A DNA stretch of 64,000 nucleotides, taken from the NCBI RefSeq assembly GCF_009834345.1, contig NZ_CP035042.1, forward strand, positions 2,232,001 to 2,296,000. Direction: 5' to 3'. This document shows, in pieces, positions 36,793 through 47,697 of this stretch (position 1 is the stretch's first letter; every line of letters starts with the position of its first letter). The position numbers and the translations under genes are program-made. Under the pieces are notes generated by a model. That model saw only the letters and a list, made by a program, of their open reading frames with translations. It was not told where the DNA came from and did not search any database. The DNA comes from Billgrantia tianxiuensis. GTDB taxonomy: Bacteria; Pseudomonadota; Gammaproteobacteria; Pseudomonadales; Halomonadaceae.

Positions 36793-37805
36793 ATGACCCA
36801 GACCCTCGGCCCGGTGATGCTCGACCTGGAAGGCACCGAACTGCGCAGCGAGGAGCGTGACTTGCTCAAGCGCCCCGAAGTGGGGGGCGTCATCCTGTTC
36901 TCTCGCAATGTCGAGCATGCGCAGCAGGTGCGGGAGCTGTGCCATGCCATTCGTCGCATTCGTCCCGAACTGCTGCTGGCTATCGACCAGGAGGGGGGCG
37001 TGTCCAGCGGCTCCGCGAGGGCGTGACCCGACTCCCTGCCATGGGTCGAATCGGCCGGGATTATGCCGTGGCCCCGGAGGTGACCCTGAGGTTGTGTCTC
37101 GATGCCGGCTGGCTGCTGGGCATGGAGATGGCGGCTTGTGGGCTGGACCTCAGTTTTGCCCCGGTGCTCGATGTCGATGTCGGCCTTTCCAGCGTGATCG
37201 GCGATCGCAGCTTCTCCTCCGACCCCCAGGCCGTGGCAGCCATGGCCGGCGCCTTCATCAGCGGCCTGCACGAAGCCGGCATGGCGGCGGTGGGCAAGCA
37301 CTTCCCCGGACACGGCGGGGTAGCGGCGGATTCCCACCTGGAGCTGCCGATAGACGAGCGCCCCTTGGAGGAGCTGCGTCAGCGCGACCTGGTGCCGTTT
37401 GCCGAACTCGCCGGCCGGCTCGACGGTGTGATGCCGGCTCACGTGATCTATTCCGCCTTCGATTCGCGCCCGGCGGGCTTCTCGGCAAGCTGGCTGGGCC
37501 TGCTGCGCGAATCGCTGGGCTTCAAGGGGACTATCTTCTCCGACGATCTCGGCATGGCCGGTGCCGGCTTTGCCGGCGCGCCGGGCGAGCGGGCTCTGGC
37601 CGCGCTCAATGCCGGTTGCGACATGGTGCTGGTGTGCAACGACCGTGCGGCGGCGTTGGAGGTGCTGGAAGCCTGTCAGGGCCGCAGCACACGGCTGACG
37701 AACCGCCTGCGCTATGGCCGTGCGCGCCCCGAACTGGCCGCCCTCGAGGCACTGGGTCGCTGGCGTCGGGTGCATGCGCGCCTGGAAGCCATGGCCACGC
37801 TCTGA
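36793..37805 (+). CDS. nagZ: Beta-N-acetylhexosaminidase NagZ (frameshifted)
   Basis: 337 residues after repair. Cytoplasmic GH3 enzyme that removes GlcNAc from 1,6-anhydro-muropeptides in peptidoglycan recycling. MLDLEGTELRSEERDLL, LFSRN, then a frameshift in the G run 36993-36998 (EGGRVQRLRE restored), GDRSFSSDPQAVAAMA and the catalytic His/Asp loop GKHFPGHGGVAADSHLELP, plus IFSDDLGMAGA. Downstream of psrA as in Pseudomonas. Confidence 0.93.
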
Positions 37806-37850
37806 TCGTCCCATTTTTCCTCAACGTACCCTCATCGATACGAGCGTTTC

Positions 37851-38429
37851 ATGCCCAAACTCGAACCCGACTTTCATGAATCCCTGGCCACCATGCGTGA
37901 TGTCATGGAGAACGCCGACTGCCTGATCAGCCACGAAGAGGTCGAACGTGCCCTGGATCGCATGGCCGAGCAGATCACTGCCGACCTGGGCGACAAGCTG
38001 CCGGTTTTCTACTGCGTGATGAACGGCGGCCTGATCACCACGGGACACCTGCTGACCCGACTGGGATTCCCGCTGGAAGTCGACTACATCCATGCCACCC
38101 GCTATCGCGGCGGTCTGCGCGGCGGTGAGCTGTTCTGGCGTGTGTCGCCGGAGATCCCCATGGCCGATCGTCATGTGGTCATCGTCGACGACATCCTCGA
38201 TGAAGGCGCGACGCTTGCCGCCATTCTCGACTACTGCCGCGAAGCCGGTGCGGCGAGCATTTCCACCGCCGTACTGGTGGACAAGCGCCATGATCGCAAG
38301 GCGGTGCCGGGCCTCAAGGCCGACTACTGCAGTCTCGAAGTGGTCGACCGCTACGTGTTCGGCTTCGGCATGGACTACAAGGGGTATTGGCGCAATGCGC
38401 CGGGGATATTCGCCCCTAAAGGTTTGTAG
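37851..38429 (+). CDS. hpt: Hypoxanthine-guanine phosphoribosyltransferase
   Basis: 192 residues. Purine salvage to IMP or GMP. PRPP motif VVIVDDILDEGATL, YCVMNGGLITTGHLL, and the C-terminal FGFGMDYKGYWRNAPGI. Distinct from the Gpt-type enzyme at 21684. Ends the lexA/psrA/nagZ neighbourhood and is followed by an intrinsic terminator. Confidence 0.92.
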   Translation: MPKLEPDFHESLATMRDVMENADCLISHEEVERALDRMAEQITADLGDKLPVFYCVMNGGLITTGHLLTRLGFPLEVDYIHATRYRGGLRGGELFWRVSPEIPMADRHVVIVDDILDEGATLAAILDYCREAGAASISTAVLVDKRHDRKAVPGLKADYCSLEVVDRYVFGFGMDYKGYWRNAPGIFAPKGL

Positions 38430-38514
38430 CTCGGTATATCTCATTCGCGATAGATTTAGGAATATCATCGCAAGCCGTGCATGCAGATTGCTGAAAGTTT
38501 TGTGAAAAATATAT

Positions 38515-38562
38515 AAGACGCCTTGTTTCATGACTTAATGGAATGCATAGGCGTCTTTTTTT
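38515..38562 (+). terminator. Intrinsic terminator after hpt
   Basis: AAGACGCCT (38515-38523) pairs with AGGCGTCTT (38549-38557) across a 25-base loop, followed by a run of T. The preceding stretch 38430-38514 is unusually AT-rich for this window. Confidence 0.85.
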
Positions 38563-38632
38563 CGTTTGAGCATGCCCTCGGCCATCTGCTCTCATTGAGC
38601 TTCTGACCTCTCATGCTTGCGGGACATTGTTC

Positions 38633-39904
38633 ATGGATTTACCTCACGTCAGCCAGGGCCTGGGCATCGTGCACCCGATCTGTATCGAGCGGGGGCGTAA
38701 TGCCGAGGTGTGGGACGAGCGTGGCACGCACTACATCGACTTCATCGGCGGTATCGGCGTCCTCAACCTGGGGCATTCGCATCCCGCGATCGTCGAGGCC
38801 GTGAAGTCGCAGGTCGATACGCTGATGCACTCGGCGTTCAACGCCGTACCGCACCGTGGCTACCTGGAAGTCGTCGAGGCGTTGGATGCGTTCGTGCCCG
38901 TTTCCTACCCGCTCTCCTGCATGCTCACCAACAGCGGTGCCGAAGCCACCGAGAACGCCTTGAAGGTGGCGCGTGCGGCGACCGGGCGTCAGGCGGTCAT
39001 TGCCTTCGATGACGGCTTCCACGGGCGCACGCTGGCGGCGTTGAATCTCAATGGCAAGGTGAAGCCCTACAAGAACCGCCTGGGCGCCTTGCCGGGCCCG
39101 GTCTACCACGTACCTTTCCCCAGCGGCGACAGCGATGTCGATGCCGACCAGGCCATGGCCGCCCTGGAGCGCCTCTTCGAGGTCGAAACACCTGCCGATG
39201 AAGTGGCGTGCATCATCGTCGAACCGGTCCAGGGCGAGGGTGGTTTCCGCGTGCTGTGTGGCGACTTCGCCAAGCGGCTGCGTGCCCTGTGCGACAGACA
39301 CGGCATCGTGCTGATCTTCGACGAAATCCAGTCGGGGTTCGGGCGTACCGGGACCCGCTTCGCCTTCTCACGGCTGGGCGTCGAGCCCGATCTGCTGCTG
39401 ATGGGCAAGAGCATAGCGGCGGGGCTGCCATTGGCGGCGGTGGCGGGTAGGGCGGAGTTCATGGACGCCGTGCCCAAGGGCGGGCTGGGCGGTACCTATT
39501 CGGGCAACGCCCTGGCCTGCGCCGCGGCGCGTACGGTGATGGCCCTGATGAGCGAAGAGGCCCTGGCGAGCTGGGGAACGCGCCAGGAGACGCTGATCGT
39601 CGAGACCCATCGACGCTGGCAGGCCAGTGGGCGCTTCCCGATGCTGGGCAATCTCACCGGCGTGGGAGCCATGCGCGGGGTCGTCTTCGAGGATACCGAC
39701 CGGGCCAGCGGTGCCGAGCACCTGGCTGCGCTGCTGACGGCGGCGCGCGAGGCCGGCGTGTTGCTGATGCCCAGCGGCCGACGGCGCAACGTGCTGCGTT
39801 TGCTGGCACCGCTGACCGCCGAGCCCGACACCCTGCAAGAAGGACTCAGGCGCATCGAGCGCGCCCTGGAATCGCTCGTTCAACCCAATACCGAGGAGGC
39901 CTGA
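38633..39904 (+). CDS. Class III aminotransferase, candidate 2-aminoadipate aminotransferase
   Basis: 423 residues, PLP-dependent GabT-like enzyme. FIGGIGVLNLGHSHPAIVEAV, TNSGAEATENALKVARAATGR, FHGRTLAALNLNGK, EPVQGEGGF, IFDEIQSGFGRTG, and PLP lysine in LLLMGKSIAAGLPLAAV. It lies two bases before the DUF1338 gene, whose product consumes 2-oxoadipate, so 2-aminoadipate or another lysine-derived amine is a likely substrate. GABA activity cannot be excluded. Confidence 0.85.
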   Translation: MDLPHVSQGLGIVHPICIERGRNAEVWDERGTHYIDFIGGIGVLNLGHSHPAIVEAVKSQVDTLMHSAFNAVPHRGYLEVVEALDAFVPVSYPLSCMLTNSGAEATENALKVARAATGRQAVIAFDDGFHGRTLAALNLNGKVKPYKNRLGALPGPVYHVPFPSGDSDVDADQAMAALERLFEVETPADEVACIIVEPVQGEGGFRVLCGDFAKRLRALCDRHGIVLIFDEIQSGFGRTGTRFAFSRLGVEPDLLLMGKSIAAGLPLAAVAGRAEFMDAVPKGGLGGTYSGNALACAAARTVMALMSEEALASWGTRQETLIVETHRRWQASGRFPMLGNLTGVGAMRGVVFEDTDRASGAEHLAALLTAAREAGVLLMPSGRRRNVLRLLAPLTAEPDTLQEGLRRIERALESLVQPNTEEA

Positions 39905-39905
39905 A

Positions 39906-41264
39906 TTGCCTGCCCCCTATCTTTCTTCCGATGAGATCCGCGATCGCTTTTCCCGGGCCATGTCGGCGATGTACCAGGCTGAGGTGCCGCAGTACGGGGC
40001 GCTGCTCGATCTGGTCGAGCGCGTCAACCGGCAAGTCCTGGAAGCCGATCCCGCCCTGGCTGGGCGCCTTGCCAGTCAGGGCGAGCTGGAACGGCTCGAT
40101 GCCGAACGCCATGGTGCCATCCGCGTGGGCACGGCCCAGGAGCTGGCCATGCTGCGCCGTCTGTTCGCCGTCATGGGCATGCATCCGGTGGGCTACTACG
40201 ACCTCTCCGAAGCCGGCGTGCCGGTACACTCCACGGCCTTCCGCCCGGTGGATGACGCGGCGCTGGCGCGTAACCCTTTCCGCATCTTCACGTCGCTGCT
40301 ACGCCTCGAGCTGATCGAGAGCCCGGCACTGCGGGAGCGGGCGGCAGCCATTCTTGCCGGCCGCGATATCTTCACCCCGGGTTGTCGCCAGCTGATCGAA
40401 CTCCATGAAGCGCAGGGCGGGCTCGATGAAGAGCAGGCCGAGCGCTTCATCGGCGAGGCCCTGGAGACGTTCCGCTGGCATCGCGACGCCACGGTAGACT
40501 TGGACACCTACCAGGCGCTGCATGCCGAGCACCGGCTGATCGCCGATGTGGTCTGCTTCCGTGGCCCGCATATCAATCACCTCACGCCGCGCACGCTGGA
40601 TATCGACGAAGTGCAACGGCGCATGCCCGACGCCGGCATGCAGCCCAAGGCGGTGATCGAGGGGCCGCCCCGTCGCGCATGTCCCATCCTGCTGCGCCAG
40701 ACCAGCTTCAAGGCGCTGGAGGAGGGAATCCGTTTTGCCGGTGAGCGGCAGGGGACCCATACCGCCCGCTTCGGTGAAATCGAGCAGCGCGGCATGGCGT
40801 TGACCGCCAGGGGGCGTGAGCGCTACGACAGCCTGCTTGGCGAAGCGCGGCGCCGCACCGCCGGTCTCGACAACGAGGCACATCAGCGCGTGCTCGAAGA
40901 AGTCTTCGCCGACTTCCCCGATGACGAGACTGTTCTGCGACGCGAGGGGCTGGCCTTCTTCCACTACCGTCTGACCGATGCCGGAACGGGGGCGGATCGT
41001 GTGGAGGGCGCCAGCCTGGAGGCGCTGATCGCCCAGGGCCTGGTGGAGGCGTTGCCACTCACCTACGAAGACTTTCTGCCGGTCAGTGCGGCAGGGATCT
41101 TCCAATCGAACCTGGGGGGCGGGCAGAATGGGGCCTATGCCGGCAACGCCAATCGCGAGGCCTTCGAGCAGGCCTTGGGGGCGCCGGTCAGCGATGAGCT
41201 GGCACTCTATGCCGAGCGTGAGCGGGCCTCCCGCGAGGCGGTGCTTCAAGCCTTGGGGCGCTGA
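39906..41264 (+). CDS. hglS: 2-oxoadipate dioxygenase/decarboxylase (DUF1338, HglS-type)
   Basis: 452 residues. Non-heme iron enzyme that converts 2-oxoadipate to D-2-hydroxyglutarate in bacterial lysine catabolism. The DUF1338 fold is recognised by VHSTAFRP (His108), GPHINHLTPRTLDID (His222/His225) and FGEIEQRG (Glu291), plausible iron ligands. The start is a TTG with GGAGG six bases upstream, two bases after the aminotransferase stop, so the two are one transcription unit. Confidence 0.87.
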   Translation: MPAPYLSSDEIRDRFSRAMSAMYQAEVPQYGALLDLVERVNRQVLEADPALAGRLASQGELERLDAERHGAIRVGTAQELAMLRRLFAVMGMHPVGYYDLSEAGVPVHSTAFRPVDDAALARNPFRIFTSLLRLELIESPALRERAAAILAGRDIFTPGCRQLIELHEAQGGLDEEQAERFIGEALETFRWHRDATVDLDTYQALHAEHRLIADVVCFRGPHINHLTPRTLDIDEVQRRMPDAGMQPKAVIEGPPRRACPILLRQTSFKALEEGIRFAGERQGTHTARFGEIEQRGMALTARGRERYDSLLGEARRRTAGLDNEAHQRVLEEVFADFPDDETVLRREGLAFFHYRLTDAGTGADRVEGASLEALIAQGLVEALPLTYEDFLPVSAAGIFQSNLGGGQNGAYAGNANREAFEQALGAPVSDELALYAERERASREAVLQALGR

Positions 41265-41313
41265 GCAGCACCTGTCACCCGAACGCTCAAGCCGTGAGAA
41301 TGGCGGCAATGAA

Positions 41314-41342
41314 AAGCCGAACCAGGAGACTTGGTTCGGCTT
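41314..41342. terminator. Bidirectional terminator between hglS and mmsA
   Basis: AAGCCGAACCA pairs with TGGTTCGGCTT between two convergent genes. Confidence 0.75.
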
Positions 41343-41359
41343 CATGCCATCGCCTGCCG

Positions 41360-42850
<1,491 letters not shown>

Positions 42851-42886
42851 TGCATTGCCTCTAGGTAAAACGAGTGTCTGTTGTCT

Positions 42887-44227
42887 TCAGTCGAGTTCGC
42901 CGAGGGTCTCACCAAGCACGTTCACGAGACGGTCGATCTCGTCGCGCTCGACGATGAAGGGCAGGCCGAGCTGAATGGTGTCGCCGCCGTAGCGCACATA
43001 GAAGCCCTTGTCCCAGCACTTCATGGCGATCTCGAAGGGGCGCCGGGCCGGCTCGCCGGGGTAGGGCTCGATCTGCAGGGCCCCGGCGAGCCCGTAGTTG
43101 CGAATGTCGCTGATATAGCGGGTGCCCTTGAGCCCATGCAGGGCCTCCTCGAATACCGGGCTCATCTCGCGTACGCGCTCGATCAGGCGATCGTTCTCGA
43201 GCACGTCGAGTGCCGCCAGCGCAGCGGCACAGGCCACCGGATGCCCCGAGTAGGTGTAGCCGTGGGGCAGTTCGAGCATGTAGTCGGGCCCGCCCTGCTC
43301 CATGAAGGTGTGATAGATCTCTCCCTGCACGATGACTGCGCCCATGGGCACCGCGCCATTGGTCAGCTGCTTGGCCACGTTGAGGATATCCGGCACCACG
43401 CCGAACTCCTCGGCGCCGGTCATGGCACCCATGCGGCCGAAGCCGGTGATGACCTCGTCGAAGATCAGCAGAATGTCGTGCGCATCGCAGATTTCTCGCA
43501 GCCGCTGCAGGTAGCCCTTGGGCGGCGGAATCACCCCGGCCGAGCCGGCCAGCGGCTCGACGATCACCGCGGCAATGTTGGAAGCATCGTGCAGCGCAAT
43601 CAGCTCCAGCAGTTCCTCGGCCCGCTCGACGCCACGCTCGGGCATGCCCCTGGTGAAGGCGTTTTCCTTCAGCAGGGTATGGGGCAGATGGTCGGCATCG
43701 ACGCCCTGGCCGAAAATGGTGCGGTTGGCGCCGATGCCACCCAGGCTGAAGCCGCCGAAGTTGACCCCGTGATAACCCTTGGCGCGACCGATTAGCTTGG
43801 TCTTGGTCGGCTTGCCCTTCTTGCGCCAGTAGGCGCGGGCGATCTTCAGTGCGGTGTCGGCACTCTCCGAGCCGGAGCCGGTGAAGAACACATGGTCGAG
43901 GCCCTGGGGCGTCAACCCACGGAGCCGATGGGCCAGCTCGAAGGCCTTGGGATGGCCGAACTGGAAGGCTGGCGAATAGTCCAGCTCGGCTAGCTGGCGG
44001 GCCACCGCCTCGGTGATCTCGGGGCGACAGTGACCGGCACCGCAGGTCCAAAGTCCCGATAGGCCGTCGAAGACCCGGCGGCCCTGGGCATCGGTCAGGT
44101 AGCTACCCTTGGCGCCGACGATGATGCGTGGGTCGCGCTTGAACTGGCGGTTGCCGGTGTAGGGCATCCAGTAGGCGTCCAACTGCTCCTGGCTCAGGCC
44201 GGCGCGCAGCGATTCTTGAACAGACAT
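42887..44227 (-). CDS. bauA: Beta-alanine (omega-amino acid):pyruvate aminotransferase
   Basis: 446 residues, class III PLP enzyme. QLDAYWMPYTGNRQFKRDPR at the N-terminus is characteristic; FTGSGSESADTALKIARAYW, RAKGYHGVNFGG, FDEVITGFGRMG, and PLP lysine in NVAKQLTNGAVPMG. Converts beta-alanine to malonate semialdehyde, substrate of the adjacent mmsA. Divergent LysR regulator upstream. Confidence 0.9.
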   Translation of the reverse strand: MSVQESLRAGLSQEQLDAYWMPYTGNRQFKRDPRIIVGAKGSYLTDAQGRRVFDGLSGLWTCGAGHCRPEITEAVARQLAELDYSPAFQFGHPKAFELAHRLRGLTPQGLDHVFFTGSGSESADTALKIARAYWRKKGKPTKTKLIGRAKGYHGVNFGGFSLGGIGANRTIFGQGVDADHLPHTLLKENAFTRGMPERGVERAEELLELIALHDASNIAAVIVEPLAGSAGVIPPPKGYLQRLREICDAHDILLIFDEVITGFGRMGAMTGAEEFGVVPDILNVAKQLTNGAVPMGAVIVQGEIYHTFMEQGGPDYMLELPHGYTYSGHPVACAAALAALDVLENDRLIERVREMSPVFEEALHGLKGTRYISDIRNYGLAGALQIEPYPGEPARRPFEIAMKCWDKGFYVRYGGDTIQLGLPFIVERDEIDRLVNVLGETLGELD

Positions 44228-44319
44228 GTCAGTACCTCGGTTGGCATTGCCGTTATTGGTGGCATTTAGTAGCAGGCTAGGTCGAAGTGAGGATAAGTTA
44301 AATCCAGATCTTTTTAAGC

Positions 44320-44339
44320 TTACGCAAGCGCTTGCTTAA
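44320..44339. promoter_or_regulatory. Palindromic operator candidate in the bauA-LysR gap
   Basis: TTAcGCAAGC / GCTTGCtTAA, ten-base arms with one mismatch, midway between two divergent genes. Fits the T-N11-A style of LysR-type sites. The rest of the 44228-44398 gap shows no gene. Confidence 0.6.
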
Positions 44340-44398
44340 CTTTTCGTCCGGGCGGCGATATTCTCGAAGGCGAACGTCATGAACGAAGGGAACGGCCC

Positions 44399-45321
44399 AT
44401 GTCACGCCGCAAGGAGGCCCTGTCGGCCCAGCCCGGCGATGCCGATCTGCGCCTGCTGAAGATCTACCGCAAGGTGGTGGAGTGCGGCGGCTTTTCTGCT
44501 GCCGAGGTAGAGCTGAACATCAGCCGCGCCGCGATCAGCATGGCGATGAACGACCTCGAGACGCGCCTCGGCCTGCGGCTGTGTCAGCGTGGACGCAGTG
44601 GCTTTTCACTGACCGATGAAGGCGCGGAAGTCTACCAGGCGACCTTGCAGCTGCTGGCTGCGGTCGAAGGGTTTCGCACCCGGGTCAATGGCCTGCATGC
44701 CTGGCTCAAGGGCGAGCTCAACATCGGTATCACCGACAACCTGGTGACCATGCCGCAGATGCATATCACCAATTCCCTCAGCGCACTCAAGGAGCGCGGT
44801 CCGGACGTGCGCATCAACATTCGCATGATCCCGCCCAGTGAAATCGAGCTGGGCGTGCTCGATGGTCGCCTGCATACCGGCGTGATACCGTCGCTCAAGA
44901 CCCTGCCGGGACTCGACTATCTCCCGCTGTACGCGGAAACCTCCCAGCTCTATTGCGCCTCGGGCCACCCATTGTTCGAGGCCGAAGACGTGACCGAGCA
45001 CCAGTTGGCGAACTGCGACGCGGTGGTTCCGGCCTATGCTCAGACGCCAGAGGTCAAGGCGCTGCACGAGCCGCTCAGGGCCGCTGCCTCGGCCACCGAT
45101 CGGGAAGGGATCGCCTTTCTCATTCTCTCCAACCGCTACATCGGCTACCTGCCGACCCACTATGCCGAACGCTGGGTGGGTAGTGGCCGGATGCGGGCCC
45201 TGAACCCGCGCGCTGGCACTATCTCACCCACTACAGCGCCATCACCCGCAAGGGCGCCCCGCCCAACCTGGTGCTGGAAACCTACCTCGAAGAGCTGCGG
45301 CGGTTGCAAAAAGGCGAATGA
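44399..45321 (+). CDS. LysR-family regulator (frameshifted at 3' end)
   Basis: 307 residues after repair. N-terminal winged helix (VVECGGFSAAEVELNISRAAISMAMNDLETRLGLRLCQRG) followed by the substrate-binding domain. One base is missing near 45208; restoring it gives ARWHYLTHYSAITRKGAPPNLVLETYLEELRRLQKGE. Divergent from the bauA-mmsA operon, which it probably regulates. Confidence 0.87.
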
Positions 45322-45350
45322 AAAAACCCGGCAGGCTTGGCCTGCCGGGT
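45321..45350 (-). terminator. Intrinsic terminator after nhaC
   Basis: Perfect 11-bp stem ACCCGGCAGGC / GCCTGCCGGGT with a three-base loop, followed on the minus strand by six T. 31 bases beyond the nhaC stop. Confidence 0.92.
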
Positions 45351-45381
45351 AGCTGAACACAATCCCACCGAGGCGAGAAGG

Positions 45382-46904
45382 TCAGCTGGTTCGTGTTGCC
45401 GGGGTGGCGCTTACGGAAGCCTCGCCAGCGGCGCCGAGGTCGGTCGCGATGGCTTCTCCCTGCTCTTCCCAAAGCTGGCGCTCCTCTTCGGTGGCGCGGG
45501 GTGAGAACAGGCCGGTCTGGGCATAGAGCAGGCCGATGACGGGAGAGAGCCAGCAGGCGAAGGCCAGCGGGATATAGAGCAGGTTCTCTACGTTGCCGTC
45601 GGCGATGCCGAGTGCCAGGGCGCTGATCACGAAGGCGCCGCCGGCATTCCACGGAATCAGGGGCGAAATGAGTGTGCCGCCTTCCTCGATGGCACGCGAC
45701 AGGTTCAGGGTCGAATAGCCCATGCCGCGATAGGTGGGGGCATACATGCGGCCGGGCAGGGCGATCGAGAGGTAGGGGTCGCCGGCGACCAGGTTGGTGG
45801 AAACCGAGGTCAGAACGGCCGAGGTCTGCAGTCCGGCGAAGCTACGCACCTTGGTCATGATGGCACGGATGATCGCCTCCAGGCAGCCGGTTTTCTCCAG
45901 CGCACCGCCGAAGCCCAGCGCGATGAGCACAAGTGAGATGGTCCACATCATCGACTGGATGCCGCCGCGGTTGAGCAGGCTGTCCATGGCGGCGATGCCG
46001 GTATCGATCGAGTAACCGCTATTGGCATAGGTCAGCACGTCATGCACGCCGACTCCCTGCACGAGCATGGCGGTGACCGCACCGGCCAGGGCGCCGGCGA
46101 ACAGCGACGGGATGGGCGGCATGCGCTTGACTGCGAGCACGATGACCAGCACCGCCGGCAACAGCAGCCAGGCGGAAATGGTGAAGTTCGCCTGCAGTGC
46201 CGAGGTAATGGCGTCGATCCGCTCGAAGGACGCGGAGTTGTCGTCGATCAGGGCGAAGCCGGCACCGAGATAGATGGCGAAGGCGATCAGCATGGCCGGG
46301 ACCGTCGTCGGCATCATGTTCTTGATGTGCGAGAAGATGTCGGTGCCGGTGACCGCCGGGGCGAGGTTGGTGGTGTCAGACAGCGGCGAGACCTTGTCAC
46401 CGAAGAAGGCGCCCGAGACCACCGCTCCGGCGGTCCAGTACATCGGGATGTCGAAGCCGGCGCCGATACCCATCAGGGCTAGGCCCACCGTGCCGACGGT
46501 GCCCAGGAGGTACCCAGCGCCAGCGACACGATCGAACACAGCAGCATGGCCGCGGCCAGGAAGATGGTCGGCGAGAGGATCGTCAGGCCGTAGTAGATCA
46601 GGGTCGGCACGGTGCCGCTGGCGATCCAGACGCCGATGATCATGCCGACGCAGATCAGCACGGAGACGGAGGGCAGCGACACGTGGATGACGTGGAAGAT
46701 GCCTTCTTCGATCTGCTTCCAGCGGAAGCCGAGCTTGACGCCGACGAGCGCCGTGATGGCCAGGCCGATGGCCAGGGGGATATGGGGCGTGAAATCGCCG
46801 AAGTAGAACAGCTGCACTGCCAGTACCAGCAGTGTCAGGACGACGGGAGTCAGCGCCAGCGCCAGACTTGGCTGCTGGTACTGGATGGGCGTTGAACTTT
46901 TCAT
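45382..46904 (-). CDS. nhaC: NhaC-family Na+/H+ antiporter (frameshifted)
   Basis: 507 residues after repair; about 11-12 membrane segments. SLPSVSVLICVGMIIGVWIASGTVPTLIYYGL, LGTSWGTVGTVGLALMGIG (restored across a base lost at 46502-46504), GAFFGDKVSPLSDTTNLAPAV, and STNLVAGDPYLSIALPGRMY are NhaC signatures. The family also includes amino- or organic-acid/Na+ exchangers, so its place inside a lysine and beta-alanine region may hint at solute transport. Halophily would also suit Na+ export. Confidence 0.88.
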
Positions 46905-46946
46905 ATTAAACTTTACCTTGGGACCAATGTGCGTTGTTCTTTGTTT

Positions 46947-46983
46947 GCTTATTCATCGATAAGCACGACTTAATCGATAAGCA
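46947..46983. promoter_or_regulatory. Direct repeats ATCGATAAGCA in the nhaC-Lrp gap
   Basis: ATCGATAAGCA at 46955-46965 and 46973-46983, 18 bases apart; the first is also half of GCTTAT-tcatcg-ATAAGC (46947-46964). Located 43-80 bases upstream of the nhaC start. The rest of the roughly 300-base gap 46905-47204 is AT-rich and holds no gene that I can see. Confidence 0.55.
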
Positions 46984-47204
46984 TTACGCTGATTCCCAAC
47001 CCTCATCGCCATGGGCAGGCGGCAGGGCCGATCACTGGGTTTGCTCCTGGAGTCGTCTTGGGCTCACCTCCTCGGGTCGTTGTCGCTTGTTGTCATGAGC
47101 ACCGTCCTTCAGGCCTAATTGTTGGCCAATCTTGATAGGAATTGGCTCCAAATAACGCTAAATTGTTTTACCTTTGTCCTTAAAAACAAATATGAGTAGG
47201 CAAT

Positions 47205-47692
47205 ATGGCTACCAAGCTGGACCGCATAGACCGTCGGATCCTGAACCAACTGCAGGAGAATGGGCGGCTTTCCATCGTCGAACTCGCCAGCCGGGTCAAT
47301 CTGACCAAGACGCCTTGCGCTCAGCGGGTGCGTCGGCTCGAGCAGGCCGGCATCATCCGCGGCTACCGTGCCGACCTCGACCCCGAGCAGCTGGGGCGGG
47401 CCACGTGCTGGTGGTGCTGGTGACGATGGAAAAGACCAGCGAAGACGCCCTGGATCGTTTCAACGAGGCCGTGCGCCTCATCCCCGAGGTGCAGGGCTGC
47501 TACATGGTGGCGGGAAACTTCGATTACATGCTCAAGGTGAGAACTCACGATATCTCCCATTACCGGGCCGTGCTGGTCCAGCAGATCGGCCGGTTGCCGA
47601 ATGTCCATCAAACGCACTCCTTCGTGGTGATGGAGCTGGTAAAAGACGAAGTGACGGTGCCGGTTCCCATCGATAACTACTTCCAGCCGTAA
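47205..47692 (+). CDS. Lrp/AsnC-family regulator (frameshifted)
   Basis: 162 residues after repair. N-terminal helix-turn-helix (LDRIDRRILNQLQENGRLSIVELASRVNLTKTPCAQRVRRLEQAGII) and C-terminal RAM domain (VLVVLVTMEK, VQGCYMVAGNFDYMLKV). One G is missing from the run 47393-47396; restored LGAGHVLVV. Divergent from nhaC and convergent with the pipecolate-oxidase-like gene, so an amino-acid effector such as lysine is plausible. Confidence 0.88.
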
Positions 47693-47697
47693 GCTTC

